Assembly (NCBI GenBank): GCA_930990965.1
Contig: CAKNRQ010000004.1
Span: 29,312 to 93,311 of the forward strand
Length of the DNA: 64,000 nucleotides
Reading direction: 5' to 3'
Source of the DNA: an uncultured Clostridia bacterium
GTDB taxonomy: Bacteria > Bacillota > Clostridia > Oscillospirales > Oscillospiraceae
Of the stretch, positions 49,549-59,166 are shown one piece after another (positions within the stretch are counted from its first letter, which is position 1; each line of letters opens with the position of its first letter). The translations under genes and the position numbers were made by a program. The notes beneath the pieces were generated by a model. It ran no database searches. It was not told where the DNA came from and was given only the letters and a program-made list of their open reading frames with translations.

Positions 49549-50321
49549 GCCGTGTACCTCACCGCGCGCGCCTCGAGGCAGCGGCCGGTAGTCTCGTCTA
49601 TGGTGAAGAGCGCGCCCTCAAGCTTGGCGTGGCCGCCGGCGCACTCGTAGCGGCGCGGCACGTCGCCGAGGAACTTGCCGATGGACTGCTCAGGCTTGAT
49701 GCCTATGACGGACTCGATGGGGCCGGTCATACCCAGGTCGGTGATGTAGCCCGTGCCCTTCGGCAGCACGCGCGCGTCGGAAGTCTGCACGTGCGTGTGA
49801 GTGCCCCAGACAGCGCTGGCGCGCGAGTCGAGGTAATAGCCCATTGCCAGCTTCTCGCTCGTGGCTTCGGCGTGGAAGTCCACAAGCACGATCTTCGCCT
49901 CGGAATTTTCCAGTATGGCGTCAACGGTCAGGAAGGGGTTGTCCGTGTTGGAGTCGAGCGTGAAGCGGCCGATAAGGTTGATGACCAGCACCTCGCCCGC
50001 TTCGGTGTCGAAGCTGACGCAGCCGCGTCCCGGGCACTGCGGGGCGTAGTTGGCCGGGCGTATGACGCGCATCTCGTCGTCCAGGTAGGGCTGGATCTCC
50101 CAGCGCGTCCAGGTGTGGTTGCCGAGCGTGACGCAGTCGGCGCCGGCGTTGAGTATGGCGTCCACCTGCCGCGGCGTGCAGCCGACTACGTTCGCGTTTT
50201 CGCCGTTGACGACCACGAAGTCAGCTTCCAGCTCACGGCGTATGGAGCGCAGCCGGCGCTGTATATATTCAAGGCCCGGAGGGCCGACAGTGTCGCCCAC
50301 CGCTAATATCTTATATGGCAT
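49545..50321 (-). CDS. YmdB-like metallophosphoesterase (TIGR00282 family)
   Basis: 258 residues. Family motifs: LAVGDTVGPPGL, VNGENANV, LGNHTWTR, DFHAEATSEK and GTHTHVQT. Bacillus YmdB is a cyclic-nucleotide phosphodiesterase affecting biofilm and motility; it usually lies downstream of rny. Here it opens a repair operon. Promoter at 50377-50405. Confidence 0.92.
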   Translation of the reverse strand: MPYKILAVGDTVGPPGLEYIQRRLRSIRRELEADFVVVNGENANVVGCTPRQVDAILNAGADCVTLGNHTWTRWEIQPYLDDEMRVIRPANYAPQCPGRGCVSFDTEAGEVLVINLIGRFTLDSNTDNPFLTVDAILENSEAKIVLVDFHAEATSEKLAMGYYLDSRASAVWGTHTHVQTSDARVLPKGTGYITDLGMTGPIESVIGIKPEQSIGKFLGDVPRRYECAGGHAKLEGALFTIDETTGRCLEARAVRYTA

Positions 50322-50376
50322 TGACCTCGTCCTTTCAATTTTGCCACGATTTAGCGCAACAAATTTTCAATTGTAT

Positions 50377-50405
50377 AGTATAACACATATTACCTCGCTC
50401 GGCAA
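50377..50405 (-). promoter_or_regulatory. Promoter of the YmdB-like gene
   Basis: Minus strand TTGCCG, 17-bp spacer, TATACT, the same pair of hexamers and spacing as for the TetR gene at 10454-10482. Confidence 0.7.
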
Positions 50406-50465
50406 ATCATAAAATTGCATCCGGTGGAGCAAACTTCTTGTGTAACATTGCAAGGAGGTGCGCAT

Positions 50466-50636
50466 ATGCAGAGCATGGACAGCAAGTCCTTCCTCAAGGG
50501 CGTGGGCATGGGCATGGCTATCGGCGCGTCGATGGGCATGCTGATGGCGCCAAAAAAGAAAGGCAACAACGTCATAGGCCGGGCGCTGAAGGCGGCCGGA
50601 GAGCTGGCAGACAACATCACGGAAGCCATGAGGTAA
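50466..50636 (+). CDS. Small YtxH-like membrane-associated protein
   Basis: 56 residues from the ATG at 50466, with AAGGAGG upstream. Glycine- and methionine-rich hydrophobic segment (GVGMGMAIGASMGMLMAP), a basic turn (PKKKG) and an amphipathic helix, as in YtxH proteins. Function unknown, sometimes stress related. Terminator directly follows. Confidence 0.75.
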   Translation: MQSMDSKSFLKGVGMGMAIGASMGMLMAPKKKGNNVIGRALKAAGELADNITEAMR

Positions 50637-50665
50637 AAAGCGCGCGGGATATCCCGCGCGTTTTT
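50637..50665 (+). terminator. Rho-independent terminator
   Basis: Perfect 20-nt palindrome CGCGCGGGATATCCCGCGCG followed by T5. Confidence 0.93.
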
Positions 50666-50742
50666 ATTGCGCTTTTTAGGTTGCCAAATTCTGCTCCGGA
50701 CGGTACAATAAGTTTAAAATTTACATTAGGGAAGTGTGCCGC

Positions 50743-51306
50743 TTGAAAATACTCTGCTTCGGCGACTCGAATACTTACGGCTTTGACAGCCGCTCCTATT
50801 TCGGCGAGCGGTATCCGGCAAATGAGCGCTGGGTGGATATACTGGCACGTTCGCTCGGCGTGGAGTGCGTGAATCTGGGCGAAAACGGCCGGAGAATCCC
50901 ATCGCGCGGCACAGCGCCGGCCCTAGCGCCGGGGGAGTACATGATAATCATGCTGGGCGGCAACGACCTGCTTGAGGGATATACGGCCCGGCAGTGCGGC
51001 GAGGCGCTCGAGAGCTTCCTGCGCCGGAGCGATCCTGGGGCCGGGCGCGTCCTCGTTGTAGCGCCGCCGCCTTTCACGCTTGGCGCCTGGGTGGGCTCGC
51101 CCGAACTGGTGGAGGAGTCTAAGCTCCTGGCTGCGGAGTATGAGAGCGACGCTGCAAACGCGGGCGCGCTCTTTGCCGACGCATCGGCCTGGGGCGTGGA
51201 GACGCTCTATGACGGCGTACACTTCTCACCGGACGGGCATCGGGCCTTCGCATGTGGCCTCGAGCCGCACGTGCGCAGGATGATTTCAGCAAACAGGGAG
51301 GAATAG
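50743..51306 (+). CDS. SGNH/GDSL-family hydrolase
   Basis: The TTG at 50743 (MKILCFGDSNTYG) or the GTG at 50734 are possible starts; the former has GGGAAG about 9 bp upstream. The 187-residue protein has block I GDSNTYG, block III GGNDLL and block V DGVHFSPDGH, an intact Ser-Gly-Asn-His set. It is an esterase or acylhydrolase, cytoplasmic since no signal peptide is present. Close downstream lies the ferredoxin-nitroreductase gene (4 bp gap). Confidence 0.88.
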   Translation: MKILCFGDSNTYGFDSRSYFGERYPANERWVDILARSLGVECVNLGENGRRIPSRGTAPALAPGEYMIIMLGGNDLLEGYTARQCGEALESFLRRSDPGAGRVLVVAPPPFTLGAWVGSPELVEESKLLAAEYESDAANAGALFADASAWGVETLYDGVHFSPDGHRAFACGLEPHVRRMISANREE

Positions 51307-51310
51307 ATGT

Positions 51311-52087
51311 ATGGAGAACATAACCATTGACCGCGACAAATGTATCGGCTGCGGCGAGTGCGCAGCGGACTGCGTGGGCCGTCACATAGCGTTGAAGGAC
51401 GGCAAAGCCTATGTGCGCGAAGGCGGCTGCATAGGCTGCGGGCACTGCTACGCCATCTGTCCAGTGGGGGCCGTGGACATGCCGGATTGCGACACTTCGG
51501 GGCTTGACCGGATACTCAACTTCACGGAGATAGAGCCGGAGAAGCTGTTGCTGGCGCTCAAGAGCCGCCGCACGGTGCGCCGCTTTACCGATGAACCCGT
51601 GAGCGATGAGCTGGTCAATATGCTGCTCGAGGCCGGGCGGTATTCGCCGACGGGCAGCAACTTCCAGCTTGTACACTTCGCCGTCATGCGCGACAAGGAG
51701 AACCTGCGCCGGGCAGAGGCCGAGGGCATGCGCGTTTTCAAGGCCACGCCCTGGCTTGCGCCGCAGGTGGAGGAGATGGAGTCGCTGCCGGACGGGGGCA
51801 AGGACTTCTTCCTGAACGGGGCAACCTGCGTCATAGTCGTCGGGGCCAACCACAGGATTGACGCCAGTATCAGCGCCTCGTACATGGAAATCATGGCGCA
51901 GAGCCTGGGGCTCGGCGTCTACTTCTGCAATTACTTCAACTACGCCGCAAAGCACAGCGAGTGGCTCCAAAAGCTCTTCGCCATGCCGGAGGGCATACGT
52001 CCCGGAGCGACTTTGGTTTTGGGCCACACGGACGTGAAATACCGCCGGCTGCCGCCGAGGGATGCGGCCAAGGTGGTCTGGTGCTGA
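51311..52087 (+). CDS. Ferredoxin-nitroreductase fusion
   Basis: 258 residues. Residues 1-60 have two 4Fe-4S motifs (CIGCGECAADC and CIGCGHCYAICP). Residues 75-258 are a nitroreductase-like flavin domain (SRRTVRRFTDEPV, PTGSNFQLVHF, GHTDVKYRR). Such proteins are common in strict anaerobes and may reduce nitro compounds or quinones. GGAGG precedes the ATG by 9 bp. Confidence 0.92.
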   Translation: MENITIDRDKCIGCGECAADCVGRHIALKDGKAYVREGGCIGCGHCYAICPVGAVDMPDCDTSGLDRILNFTEIEPEKLLLALKSRRTVRRFTDEPVSDELVNMLLEAGRYSPTGSNFQLVHFAVMRDKENLRRAEAEGMRVFKATPWLAPQVEEMESLPDGGKDFFLNGATCVIVVGANHRIDASISASYMEIMAQSLGLGVYFCNYFNYAAKHSEWLQKLFAMPEGIRPGATLVLGHTDVKYRRLPPRDAAKVVWC

Positions 52088-52095
52088 CGGGCGCT

Positions 52096-53340
52096 TTATA
52101 AAGCACACAGTTTTTCATACTCCTCCCGGCTCTGTACTTCGCCAAGCGCGGCGACTGAGAGCCGGGAGAAGTCTATCAGCCGCCGGGCGAGAGCAAGCAC
52201 GTCCTCGCGCGTCACGGCGGCGTAGCGCTCCAGCAGCTCGTCTATGCCGGGCGCGCCGCCGAGGAAGAGCTCTCCGTTGCCGAGGGCGCGCATGCGCGCC
52301 AGGCTGCTCTCCAGCGCGAGTACGGCGCCGGACTCGGCCTGGGCCTTGGCGCGGTCAAGCTCGGCCGGGCTCGGTCCATCGTCGAGGAAGCGGCGCAGCT
52401 CAGCCGTGATGGCCTCGAGCGCGGGCTTTTCGTTTTCTGCGCTCATGGCCGCGCCTATGCCGAAGAGGCCCGTGTCGGCGTAAGTCATGTCGAAGCTCTC
52501 CAAATCGTAACAGAGGCCCAGCTCGTCGCGCAATTTGCGGTAAAGCCGGGAGCTGGCCGAACCGCCGAGAATGGTGTTCATGATACCTATAACATAGCGC
52601 TCCTCGGCGTATGTGACGCCGGGGAAGGCCAGCAGGAGCTGATTTTGCTCGGTTTTCCTTTGCTCGACGGCAATGCCGGGGGTGTATGCCGCCCGCTCAG
52701 GTTCCGGGGCCGGATGCGCGGGCAGGGCGGCGAGCTCATCGAGCAGAGCCTTTATGCCGCTGTCGGAAAAATGCCCCGCGGCGGCGAGAACTATGTTGCC
52801 GGGGACATAGACGCGGCCCTTGAAGGAGAGCAGCGTCTCGCGGCCCATGGCCTGTATGCTCTCGCGCGAGCCCAGCACGGGTTTGCCCAGGGCGCCGGGG
52901 AAGCAGGTGCGCACTAACATCTCGTTAGCCACGTCGTCGGGCATGTCCTCGTACATGCGCATCTCGTCGAGTATTACGCCGCGCTCGGTGTCCATGTCCG
53001 CGGCGTTGAAAGTGGAGTTGAAGAACATGTCGCCCAGCAGGGCGGCGGCAGAGGAAAGGTTGCGGTCCAGCGAGCGCACATAGTAGCTCGTGCTCTCACG
53101 TGAAGTGTAGGCGTTAAATTCGGCGCCCAGGTCGTCCATACGCTCGGCAAGCTGCGCGCTGTCGAGATTTTTTGTGCCCTTGAAGAGCATATGTTCTATG
53201 AAGTGCGCCGCTCCGGCCTCGCCGGGAATTTCATTCCGGGTACCGGCGCGGATCCAGAGACCGAGCGAAGCACTGCGCACACCGTCCATGTGGTCGAGCG
53301 CCACGGTCACGCCGTTAGACAGCGTGAAGCGTTCGTACAT
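52096..53340 (-). CDS. M16 (pitrilysin/insulinase) metallopeptidase
   Basis: The ATG at 53340 has GGAGG 8 bp upstream and gives 414 residues. The inverted zinc motif is AAHFIEHMLFKGT (H-x-x-E-H), with the third ligand in ERGVILDEMRMYED. It has the active M16 N-terminal domain and a C-terminal M16 domain in normal single-chain length (PreP-like half). Peptide processing or quality control. It converges on the nitroreductase gene with a gap of 8 bp. No partner M16 gene in the window. Confidence 0.92.
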   Translation of the reverse strand: MYERFTLSNGVTVALDHMDGVRSASLGLWIRAGTRNEIPGEAGAAHFIEHMLFKGTKNLDSAQLAERMDDLGAEFNAYTSRESTSYYVRSLDRNLSSAAALLGDMFFNSTFNAADMDTERGVILDEMRMYEDMPDDVANEMLVRTCFPGALGKPVLGSRESIQAMGRETLLSFKGRVYVPGNIVLAAAGHFSDSGIKALLDELAALPAHPAPEPERAAYTPGIAVEQRKTEQNQLLLAFPGVTYAEERYVIGIMNTILGGSASSRLYRKLRDELGLCYDLESFDMTYADTGLFGIGAAMSAENEKPALEAITAELRRFLDDGPSPAELDRAKAQAESGAVLALESSLARMRALGNGELFLGGAPGIDELLERYAAVTREDVLALARRLIDFSRLSVAALGEVQSREEYEKLCAL

Positions 53341-53512
53341 GCACATCGCCTCCTTCCCGCAAAGCATAGCACAATTCGGCCGGAGGCTCAAGATGGCATG
53401 CACGAGAATTGACAATGCAATTGGCTGATGCTATAATTTTCAACATAGATTATAATGAGTTCTTACTTTACATACATATAAATTACATTGTCACAGGGAG
53501 TGATTGTCCGAA

Positions 53513-54805
53513 ATGGACGCAGGCAGTATATCATGTACAGTCGCGGCGGTAATCACGCTGCTTTTGGCGGCGTATTTTTCCCTCGTTGAAACAGCCTTTG
53601 AGAGCGTGTCGCGCTCTCGCATAAAGGCCCGCGAGGACTCGGAGAGACGCACTAGGCGGGCTCTCAATGTGCTTGACGACTGGGAGAACTCCAGGGGCGC
53701 AATACTCATCGGCACGAACCTCACACATGCTGCTCTGGCAGCGCTGGTGGTCTACATTGTGGTCGATGCGGGCTGGCGTGGCTGGGAGGTGGCAGCGACC
53801 GTGATATGTGCGGCGCTGGCCGTGTTTTTCTTCTCAGAGGCCATACCCAAGTGTGCCGGCGCCAAATACGCAGAGAGCATTTGCATGGCTTCAGCCGCAT
53901 CACTGCGGTTCTTTACGCTGCTGTTCAAGCCGCTCTATGCCACGTTTCGCGCAATAGGCCGCGCATTGGCCGGGCTGACGCGCGGCGACACAGAGGTCTC
54001 GGTGACGGAAGACGAGCTCTATGACATCATAGAGGACATGACCGACCAGGGCTCGCTGGACTCAGAACGCGGCGAGCTCGTGTCGAGCGCGCTGCAATTT
54101 GCCGACCTGACGGCCGAGAACATCCTCACTGCGCGCGTGGACGTCGCAGCTATAGACGTCGAGTGGGACAACGGGAAGGTGCTGGACTTCATACGCCGTG
54201 AGCGCCATTCCCGCCTGCCGGTTTACGAGGACAGTATAGATAACATCATAGGCGTGCTCCAAATTCGCCGTTACATACGCGAGTATCTTGCACACAACGG
54301 GAAGGTGGAGCTGCGTTCGTTGCTCGACGAGGCCTTTTTTGTGGAGCGTGATATGAAGATTGACCGCCTCCTCTCACTTATGAGCGCGAAGAAGCTCAAC
54401 ATGGCTGTTGTGACTGACGGTTATGGCGGCACGCTGGGCATAGTCACCGTGGAGGACATACTGGAAGAGCTGGTCGGTGAGATCTGGGACGAGGACGACG
54501 TCGTGGAAGAGAGCTTCGTGCCACTGGGCGGCGGCCGTTTTGAGGTGGATGCCGAGTTGCCGGTAGGAGAGACCTTTGAAAAGCTGGAGCTCGACACGCA
54601 CGATTTGCCAGAAGAGGACGAATATAAGCTGATGGGCGAGTGGGCCTATGAACGCTTTGACCGCATTCCTTCCACACGCGAGAGTTTCACCTGGGGCCGC
54701 CTGAACGTGACGGTCAGCGAGATGCGGCAGAACCGCATAGTGAAGCTTGTCTGCCGGGTGCTGCCCGAACCTGAGGACAGCCAGGAAGGAGGCGGGGAGA
54801 AGTGA
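53513..54805 (+). CDS. Hemolysin-family DUF21/CBS membrane protein, copy 1
   Basis: 430 residues from the ATG at 53513 (an in-frame TTG at 53504 is the alternative). Residues about 1-175 are the DUF21 membrane domain with four segments, 190-310 two CBS domains (EDSIDNIIGVLQ), and 345-425 the CorC_HlyC domain (GGTLGIVTVEDILEELVGEI). The group includes magnesium and cobalt efflux proteins. Its stop overlaps the next gene by 4 nt. Confidence 0.92.
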   Translation: MDAGSISCTVAAVITLLLAAYFSLVETAFESVSRSRIKAREDSERRTRRALNVLDDWENSRGAILIGTNLTHAALAALVVYIVVDAGWRGWEVAATVICAALAVFFFSEAIPKCAGAKYAESICMASAASLRFFTLLFKPLYATFRAIGRALAGLTRGDTEVSVTEDELYDIIEDMTDQGSLDSERGELVSSALQFADLTAENILTARVDVAAIDVEWDNGKVLDFIRRERHSRLPVYEDSIDNIIGVLQIRRYIREYLAHNGKVELRSLLDEAFFVERDMKIDRLLSLMSAKKLNMAVVTDGYGGTLGIVTVEDILEELVGEIWDEDDVVEESFVPLGGGRFEVDAELPVGETFEKLELDTHDLPEEDEYKLMGEWAYERFDRIPSTRESFTWGRLNVTVSEMRQNRIVKLVCRVLPEPEDSQEGGGEK

Positions 54806-56067
54806 GCGGATACATTGCACTTTTCGTCGTGCTTTTGGCGCTGTCGGCGCTCTTCTCTGCGGGAGAGAGCGCATTCAGCAGCTGCAACAGGCTGAGAATA
54901 GAGTCGGCTGCCGATGAAGGCAAGCGGCAGGCCGCCGTTGCGCTGCGCATGCTCGACCGCTATGACGACACGATCAATGCCATACTGCTGGGCAACAGCC
55001 TGGCCAATATCTGGGCCACGGCCGTGGCCTGCGTGGCCAGCATGCGCATGACCGGCGGCATGGAATGGGTGTGGCTTGCCGCGCTTGTTTCACTTGTGCT
55101 TATACTCCTGTTCGGGGAGTTCCTGCCGCGTGTAATAGCAGGCAAGAACGCCAACAGGCTCACACTGAGCCTTGCCAGGGCAGTGAGAATATTGACCATC
55201 GCGGTCACCCCCTTCAGCTGGGCTCTGGGCCGCCTGGCCAGGCTGTGCACGCGCCCGATGCGAGGAGAACAACCGCCGGAGGGTGACGAGACCGCCGTAG
55301 AAGAGCTGCAAAACATAATTGACACCGCTGAGGACGAGAGCGTGCTCACGGAGGGGCGCAGCGAGCTGCTCAAGAGCGCGCTGGAATTCTCCGAGGTCAG
55401 CGCCAGCGAGGCCATGACGGCCCGCGTCGATGTCGATGCCATAGACATAGACGACGACTGGGAGGATATCCTCTCCGAGATAGAGTCAAGCGGACATTCG
55501 CGCCTGCCCGTATATGAGGACAGTATTGACAACGTCATCGGCTTCCTCTACCTCAACCACTTCCTCAAGGCGCTCACCGAGAACCCCCGCCCGGACATAC
55601 GCGGCATGCTCATGGAGCCGCTGTACGTTTACAAGACCATAAAGCTGCCTCAGGTGCTCTCCGAGCTGCGCCACGCTAAAAAGCACCTGGCCATAGTTAC
55701 CGACGAGTACGGCGGCACGCTGGGCGTCATATCTCTCGAGGACGTGCTTGAGCAGATAGTCGGTGAGATATGGGACGAGACGGACGAAGTGGAGACGGAG
55801 GTTGTGGAGAAGTCCGAGGGCGAGTACGAGCTCGACGGTGACATGACTATTTCCGATTTCATCGAACTCGTAGGCATTGATGAAGACGACTTCGAGTGCG
55901 AGAGCGACACGGTAGGCGGCTGGACTCTGGAGATGTTTGAGCGTTTCCCGAACCCGGGAGACAGCTTTGAGTACAAAGACCTCACTGTAACCGTCCTGGA
56001 TATGGACAAACAGAGGGTTGACAAAGTGTTGGTGCGCCGCATGGAACCTGACGCGCACGAGGAATAA
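54802..56067 (+). CDS. Hemolysin-family DUF21/CBS membrane protein, copy 2
   Basis: 421 residues, GTG start, the same domain order: DUF21 membrane domain, two CBS domains (YEDSIDNVIGFLY) and CorC_HlyC (GGTLGVISLEDVLEQIVGEI). It is a tandem paralogue of the preceding gene, which suggests heteromeric assembly. Bidirectional terminator follows. Confidence 0.92.
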   Translation: MSGYIALFVVLLALSALFSAGESAFSSCNRLRIESAADEGKRQAAVALRMLDRYDDTINAILLGNSLANIWATAVACVASMRMTGGMEWVWLAALVSLVLILLFGEFLPRVIAGKNANRLTLSLARAVRILTIAVTPFSWALGRLARLCTRPMRGEQPPEGDETAVEELQNIIDTAEDESVLTEGRSELLKSALEFSEVSASEAMTARVDVDAIDIDDDWEDILSEIESSGHSRLPVYEDSIDNVIGFLYLNHFLKALTENPRPDIRGMLMEPLYVYKTIKLPQVLSELRHAKKHLAIVTDEYGGTLGVISLEDVLEQIVGEIWDETDEVETEVVEKSEGEYELDGDMTISDFIELVGIDEDDFECESDTVGGWTLEMFERFPNPGDSFEYKDLTVTVLDMDKQRVDKVLVRRMEPDAHEE

Positions 56068-56072
56068 AAGTA

Positions 56073-56115
56073 AAAACAAGAAGGGCCGGTCTTAACGACC
56101 GGTCCTTCTTGTTTC
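56073..56115. terminator. Bidirectional terminator
   Basis: Arms AAACAAGAAGGGCCGGTC and GACCGGTCCTTCTTGTTT around TTAAC. Confidence 0.92.
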
Positions 56116-56154
56116 AGAAAAGAGAGGGGAAAAGGTATAAAAAAGTGAAAGGAA

Positions 56155-57534
56155 TCAATATAGTTCCGAGAACTCCATGAGCTTGACGTCTACTTCGAAG
56201 TTCTGCCCGTCGCGGTAAATGTTGAGCTTTACGCTGTCTCCTATGCCGAGCCGGTCTATAATATCCGAGAGGTCAGCAGTGACAAAAACCTTCTCGCCGT
56301 TCACGGCGGTGATAATATCGCTGCGTCGCACGCCCTTGGCCTCGGCGTCGCTGCCCTCCTCTACGGAGGTCACGTACAGGCCGCTGGGTATTTCAAAGTA
56401 ACTGAGCGCCTCGGAGGGGATGGGACCGACCGTGATACCCAATGCGGGACGGCCGAGCACACGGCCGTTTTCAATCAGCTGATCGGCCACGGACTTCATA
56501 GTTCCGATGGGGATGGCAAAGCCGATGCCCTCTATGCTCGAGTTGGAATAGGAAGAGATGAGCTTCATGCTTGTCATGCCCACGACCTGGCCCTGCATAT
56601 TCAGCAGCGGGCCGCCCGAGTTGCCCTCATTGATGGCGGCATTGGTCTGGATGAGCGTCATGGGGTGATCGGTGTAGGTTATATCACGGCTTATGGCCGA
56701 GACGATACCGTCTGTCATGGTGCCGCGCAGTTCGCGGCCGAGTGGATTGCCTATGGCAGCTACCGGTTCTCCGACTGTGAGGTCACCGGAGCAGAACTCG
56801 GCAGCGGGCAGGCCGCTGGCATCAATTTTCAATACGGCTATGTCGCTGGCTGAATCTGCGCCCACAAGTTCTGCGGGGAACTCACGTTCGTCCCAGAGCG
56901 TCACTGTGGCGCTTTCAGCCCCGTCCAGCACGTGGCTGTTGGTCAGAATATAGCCATCGCTCGTCATAATTATGCCGGAGCCCCAGAAGTACCGGCCCTT
57001 GTCTACAACTGCCGTTATGGCAACGGTGGAGTTTATGCACTGAGAATAAACTTCGCTCAGACTCAATTCCAGGTCCGTGGGACGCGGCGTGAGCGGAAGT
57101 GTAACACCGGTACCGGTCTCGGCGCGAGGTATAGAACTGTTCCACTCACTGGTCGAGGCGTTGTCGTAGTATTTGTCGAAGAACTCCTGCATGCTGCGGT
57201 ATTCATCCGCACTCGGCGTGGCGCGCACGGCCGGTGAGAACATACCGCCGCCATTGGAAAAGAGCAGCGCGCTTGCGGCGATGACTATAATGGCCAGCAT
57301 GCACACCCCGAAGACTCTCGCGCCTGTGTGCTTTTTTCTGCTGTGTCCAGGACCCTGATTGTCTTCTGACCAGTATGGTTCATAGTAAGATGGAGAAGGG
57401 CCGGAAGAGCGCCGGGGAGGTATTTGTGAGGAAAGGGATGACGGGTCCTCCGGCCTGTGTCCATGTCCTCCGGGGACAGCGTCTGGCTGAGTGCCGTACC
57501 ACTCTGAGAGACGGCTTTCTTTATCGTCGTGCAT
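56155..57534 (-). CDS. HtrA/DegP-like membrane-anchored serine protease
   Basis: 459 residues. A polar N-terminal cytoplasmic region (1-75) precedes one membrane segment (VFGVCMLAIIVIAASALLFS), then a trypsin-like domain with His in TNSHVLDGAE, Asp in SDIAVLKID and Ser in NEGNSGGPL, then one PDZ domain (GLYVTSVEEGSDAEAKG). Quality control of exported proteins. It lies downstream of, and on the same strand as, the two-component genes but with an 87-bp gap. Confidence 0.94.
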   Translation of the reverse strand: MHDDKESRLSEWYGTQPDAVPGGHGHRPEDPSSLSSQIPPRRSSGPSPSYYEPYWSEDNQGPGHSRKKHTGARVFGVCMLAIIVIAASALLFSNGGGMFSPAVRATPSADEYRSMQEFFDKYYDNASTSEWNSSIPRAETGTGVTLPLTPRPTDLELSLSEVYSQCINSTVAITAVVDKGRYFWGSGIIMTSDGYILTNSHVLDGAESATVTLWDEREFPAELVGADSASDIAVLKIDASGLPAAEFCSGDLTVGEPVAAIGNPLGRELRGTMTDGIVSAISRDITYTDHPMTLIQTNAAINEGNSGGPLLNMQGQVVGMTSMKLISSYSNSSIEGIGFAIPIGTMKSVADQLIENGRVLGRPALGITVGPIPSEALSYFEIPSGLYVTSVEEGSDAEAKGVRRSDIITAVNGEKVFVTADLSDIIDRLGIGDSVKLNIYRDGQNFEVDVKLMEFSELY

Positions 57535-57621
57535 TTAGTGCACCCCCTGAGGTCAAATAAATAATAAGGTAAAAATTTGTTTTGGACATGAATAAAATCC
57601 AAATTTTCTGTAAACGCTGGC

Positions 57622-59166
57622 CTACTCGTTCGTATCTTCCCCGCGTTTGTCTGTGACCTGACGGCGCTTGGAGGCGGCTTTGGCGTTTTTCTCGGCACGG
57701 GCCTTTTCGGCCTTGGCGTTCTTTTCGGCTTTGGCCTTCTCGCTCTTGGGTTTCTCGCGGGACAGCGTGAGGGTGAACACAAATTCAGTGACACCGTCGG
57801 AGCTCGTAACCGAGATGTCCTCGTTGTGAGAGTCAAGTATGCTCTTGACGAGATAGAGACCGAGGCCTACGCCGTCGCGGTCTTTGCTGCGGGAGCGGTC
57901 CGACTTGTGGAACCTGTCGAAGATAAGTGGCAGGTCGTCGGGGGGGATGGTGTCGCCGCGGTCCTTGACCGAGACGTAGGCTTTGCCGCCCTGTTTCCAG
58001 AGCGCGAGCGTTATCACGCTGCCGGGGTCGGCAAACTTGATGGCGTTGTCAAGCAGATTATAAATTACCTGCGTGATGGAATCCGGGTCTGCGGTGACGG
58101 TCATATGGTCCTCCGGGAGCTGCAGGTCCACATCGAGGTTTTTGTCCTCTGCCCTGGTGTCAAAGTTCAGCAGGGTGCGGATTATCAGCTCATTGAGGTC
58201 AAAGTCACGCCGGCGCGTCATGTCTGCACCCTCGCTCTTCATGCGCGAAAGACTAAGCATGTGGCGCACAAGGCGGCTGAGCCGGCGCGTCTCGTCGGCG
58301 ATGGTGGCCAGATATTTGTCCTCTTCCTCTTTTGGAATGGTGCCGTCGAGAATGCCGTCGGCAAAGCCTGCAATGGTTGTCATTGGCGTCTTCAGCTCGT
58401 GCGAAACATTGGCGATGAACTCATTGCGCAGCTCTTCACTGCGTTCGAGGGAGTCTGCCATGTTGTTGAACGAACTCGTGAGCGCAGCCAGCTCGTCTGT
58501 GCCCTTGTCCTCTCGCACACGCACGGAGAAATCACCGTGGGCAAAGCGGCGCGCAGCAGAGGTCATTTCATCGAGCGGCTCAGAGAGCTTCTTGGATATG
58601 ACCAGGCTCATGACTAGGGCGAGGCTCAAAACAGCTAACGCTACGGCCAGAAATACCCAAAGGAAGGCCTCCCAGGCCCCGATAATGGTGGAACGCATGG
58701 AGCTGACGAAGATGTAGCCGAGCTCTCCGTCCTCGTTGATGGGCATGGCATAGATATAACGTTGGCTGGGGAAGAGGCCGCCCAGGTCCGAGACGGTGTC
58801 AAGGCTGCCGCTGTTTTCAAGCTCGTACATGTAGCGGGCGCCGACGCGCTGGTACATGTGAGTGCACTTGCCCGGGTCGTCGGAGCATGAGATGATGACT
58901 CCGTCAATATTTGTTATGAAGAAGTCGTTGCCGCTCATGAGTGCGGCTCCGCTCAGGGTTATGCGCGTCTCCCAGTCGGAGAGCTGGCTTACATCCGCGG
59001 TGGACAGCATGCGGGAAACCGTGTCGGCGTTTGTCTTCATGTCGTCACGGTGCGAGCTTATTATGAAGTTCTGGCCCAGAAATATGAGAGCGCAGCCGAT
59101 GATAAGGAAACTCGCCAGGACCATTACGGCGGTGGAGAGGAAGTTCTTAAAGTATATGCTTTTCAT
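57622..59166 (-). CDS. Sensor histidine kinase
   Basis: 514 residues. Two membrane segments (12-35 and about 170-190) enclose a PAS-like sensor; then HAMP, HisKA with phospho-acceptor His in NVSHELKTPMTT, and HATPase motifs (LLDNAIKFAD, RDGVGLGLYLVKS). The C-terminal 45 residues are a Lys/Ala/Glu-rich repetitive tail (KAEKNAKAEKARAEKNAKA). Its start overlaps the response regulator stop by 4 nt. An orthodox VicK/PhoR-like kinase with an odd tail. Confidence 0.94.
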   Translation of the reverse strand: MKSIYFKNFLSTAVMVLASFLIIGCALIFLGQNFIISSHRDDMKTNADTVSRMLSTADVSQLSDWETRITLSGAALMSGNDFFITNIDGVIISCSDDPGKCTHMYQRVGARYMYELENSGSLDTVSDLGGLFPSQRYIYAMPINEDGELGYIFVSSMRSTIIGAWEAFLWVFLAVALAVLSLALVMSLVISKKLSEPLDEMTSAARRFAHGDFSVRVREDKGTDELAALTSSFNNMADSLERSEELRNEFIANVSHELKTPMTTIAGFADGILDGTIPKEEEDKYLATIADETRRLSRLVRHMLSLSRMKSEGADMTRRRDFDLNELIIRTLLNFDTRAEDKNLDVDLQLPEDHMTVTADPDSITQVIYNLLDNAIKFADPGSVITLALWKQGGKAYVSVKDRGDTIPPDDLPLIFDRFHKSDRSRSKDRDGVGLGLYLVKSILDSHNEDISVTSSDGVTEFVFTLTLSREKPKSEKAKAEKNAKAEKARAEKNAKAASKRRQVTDKRGEDTNE

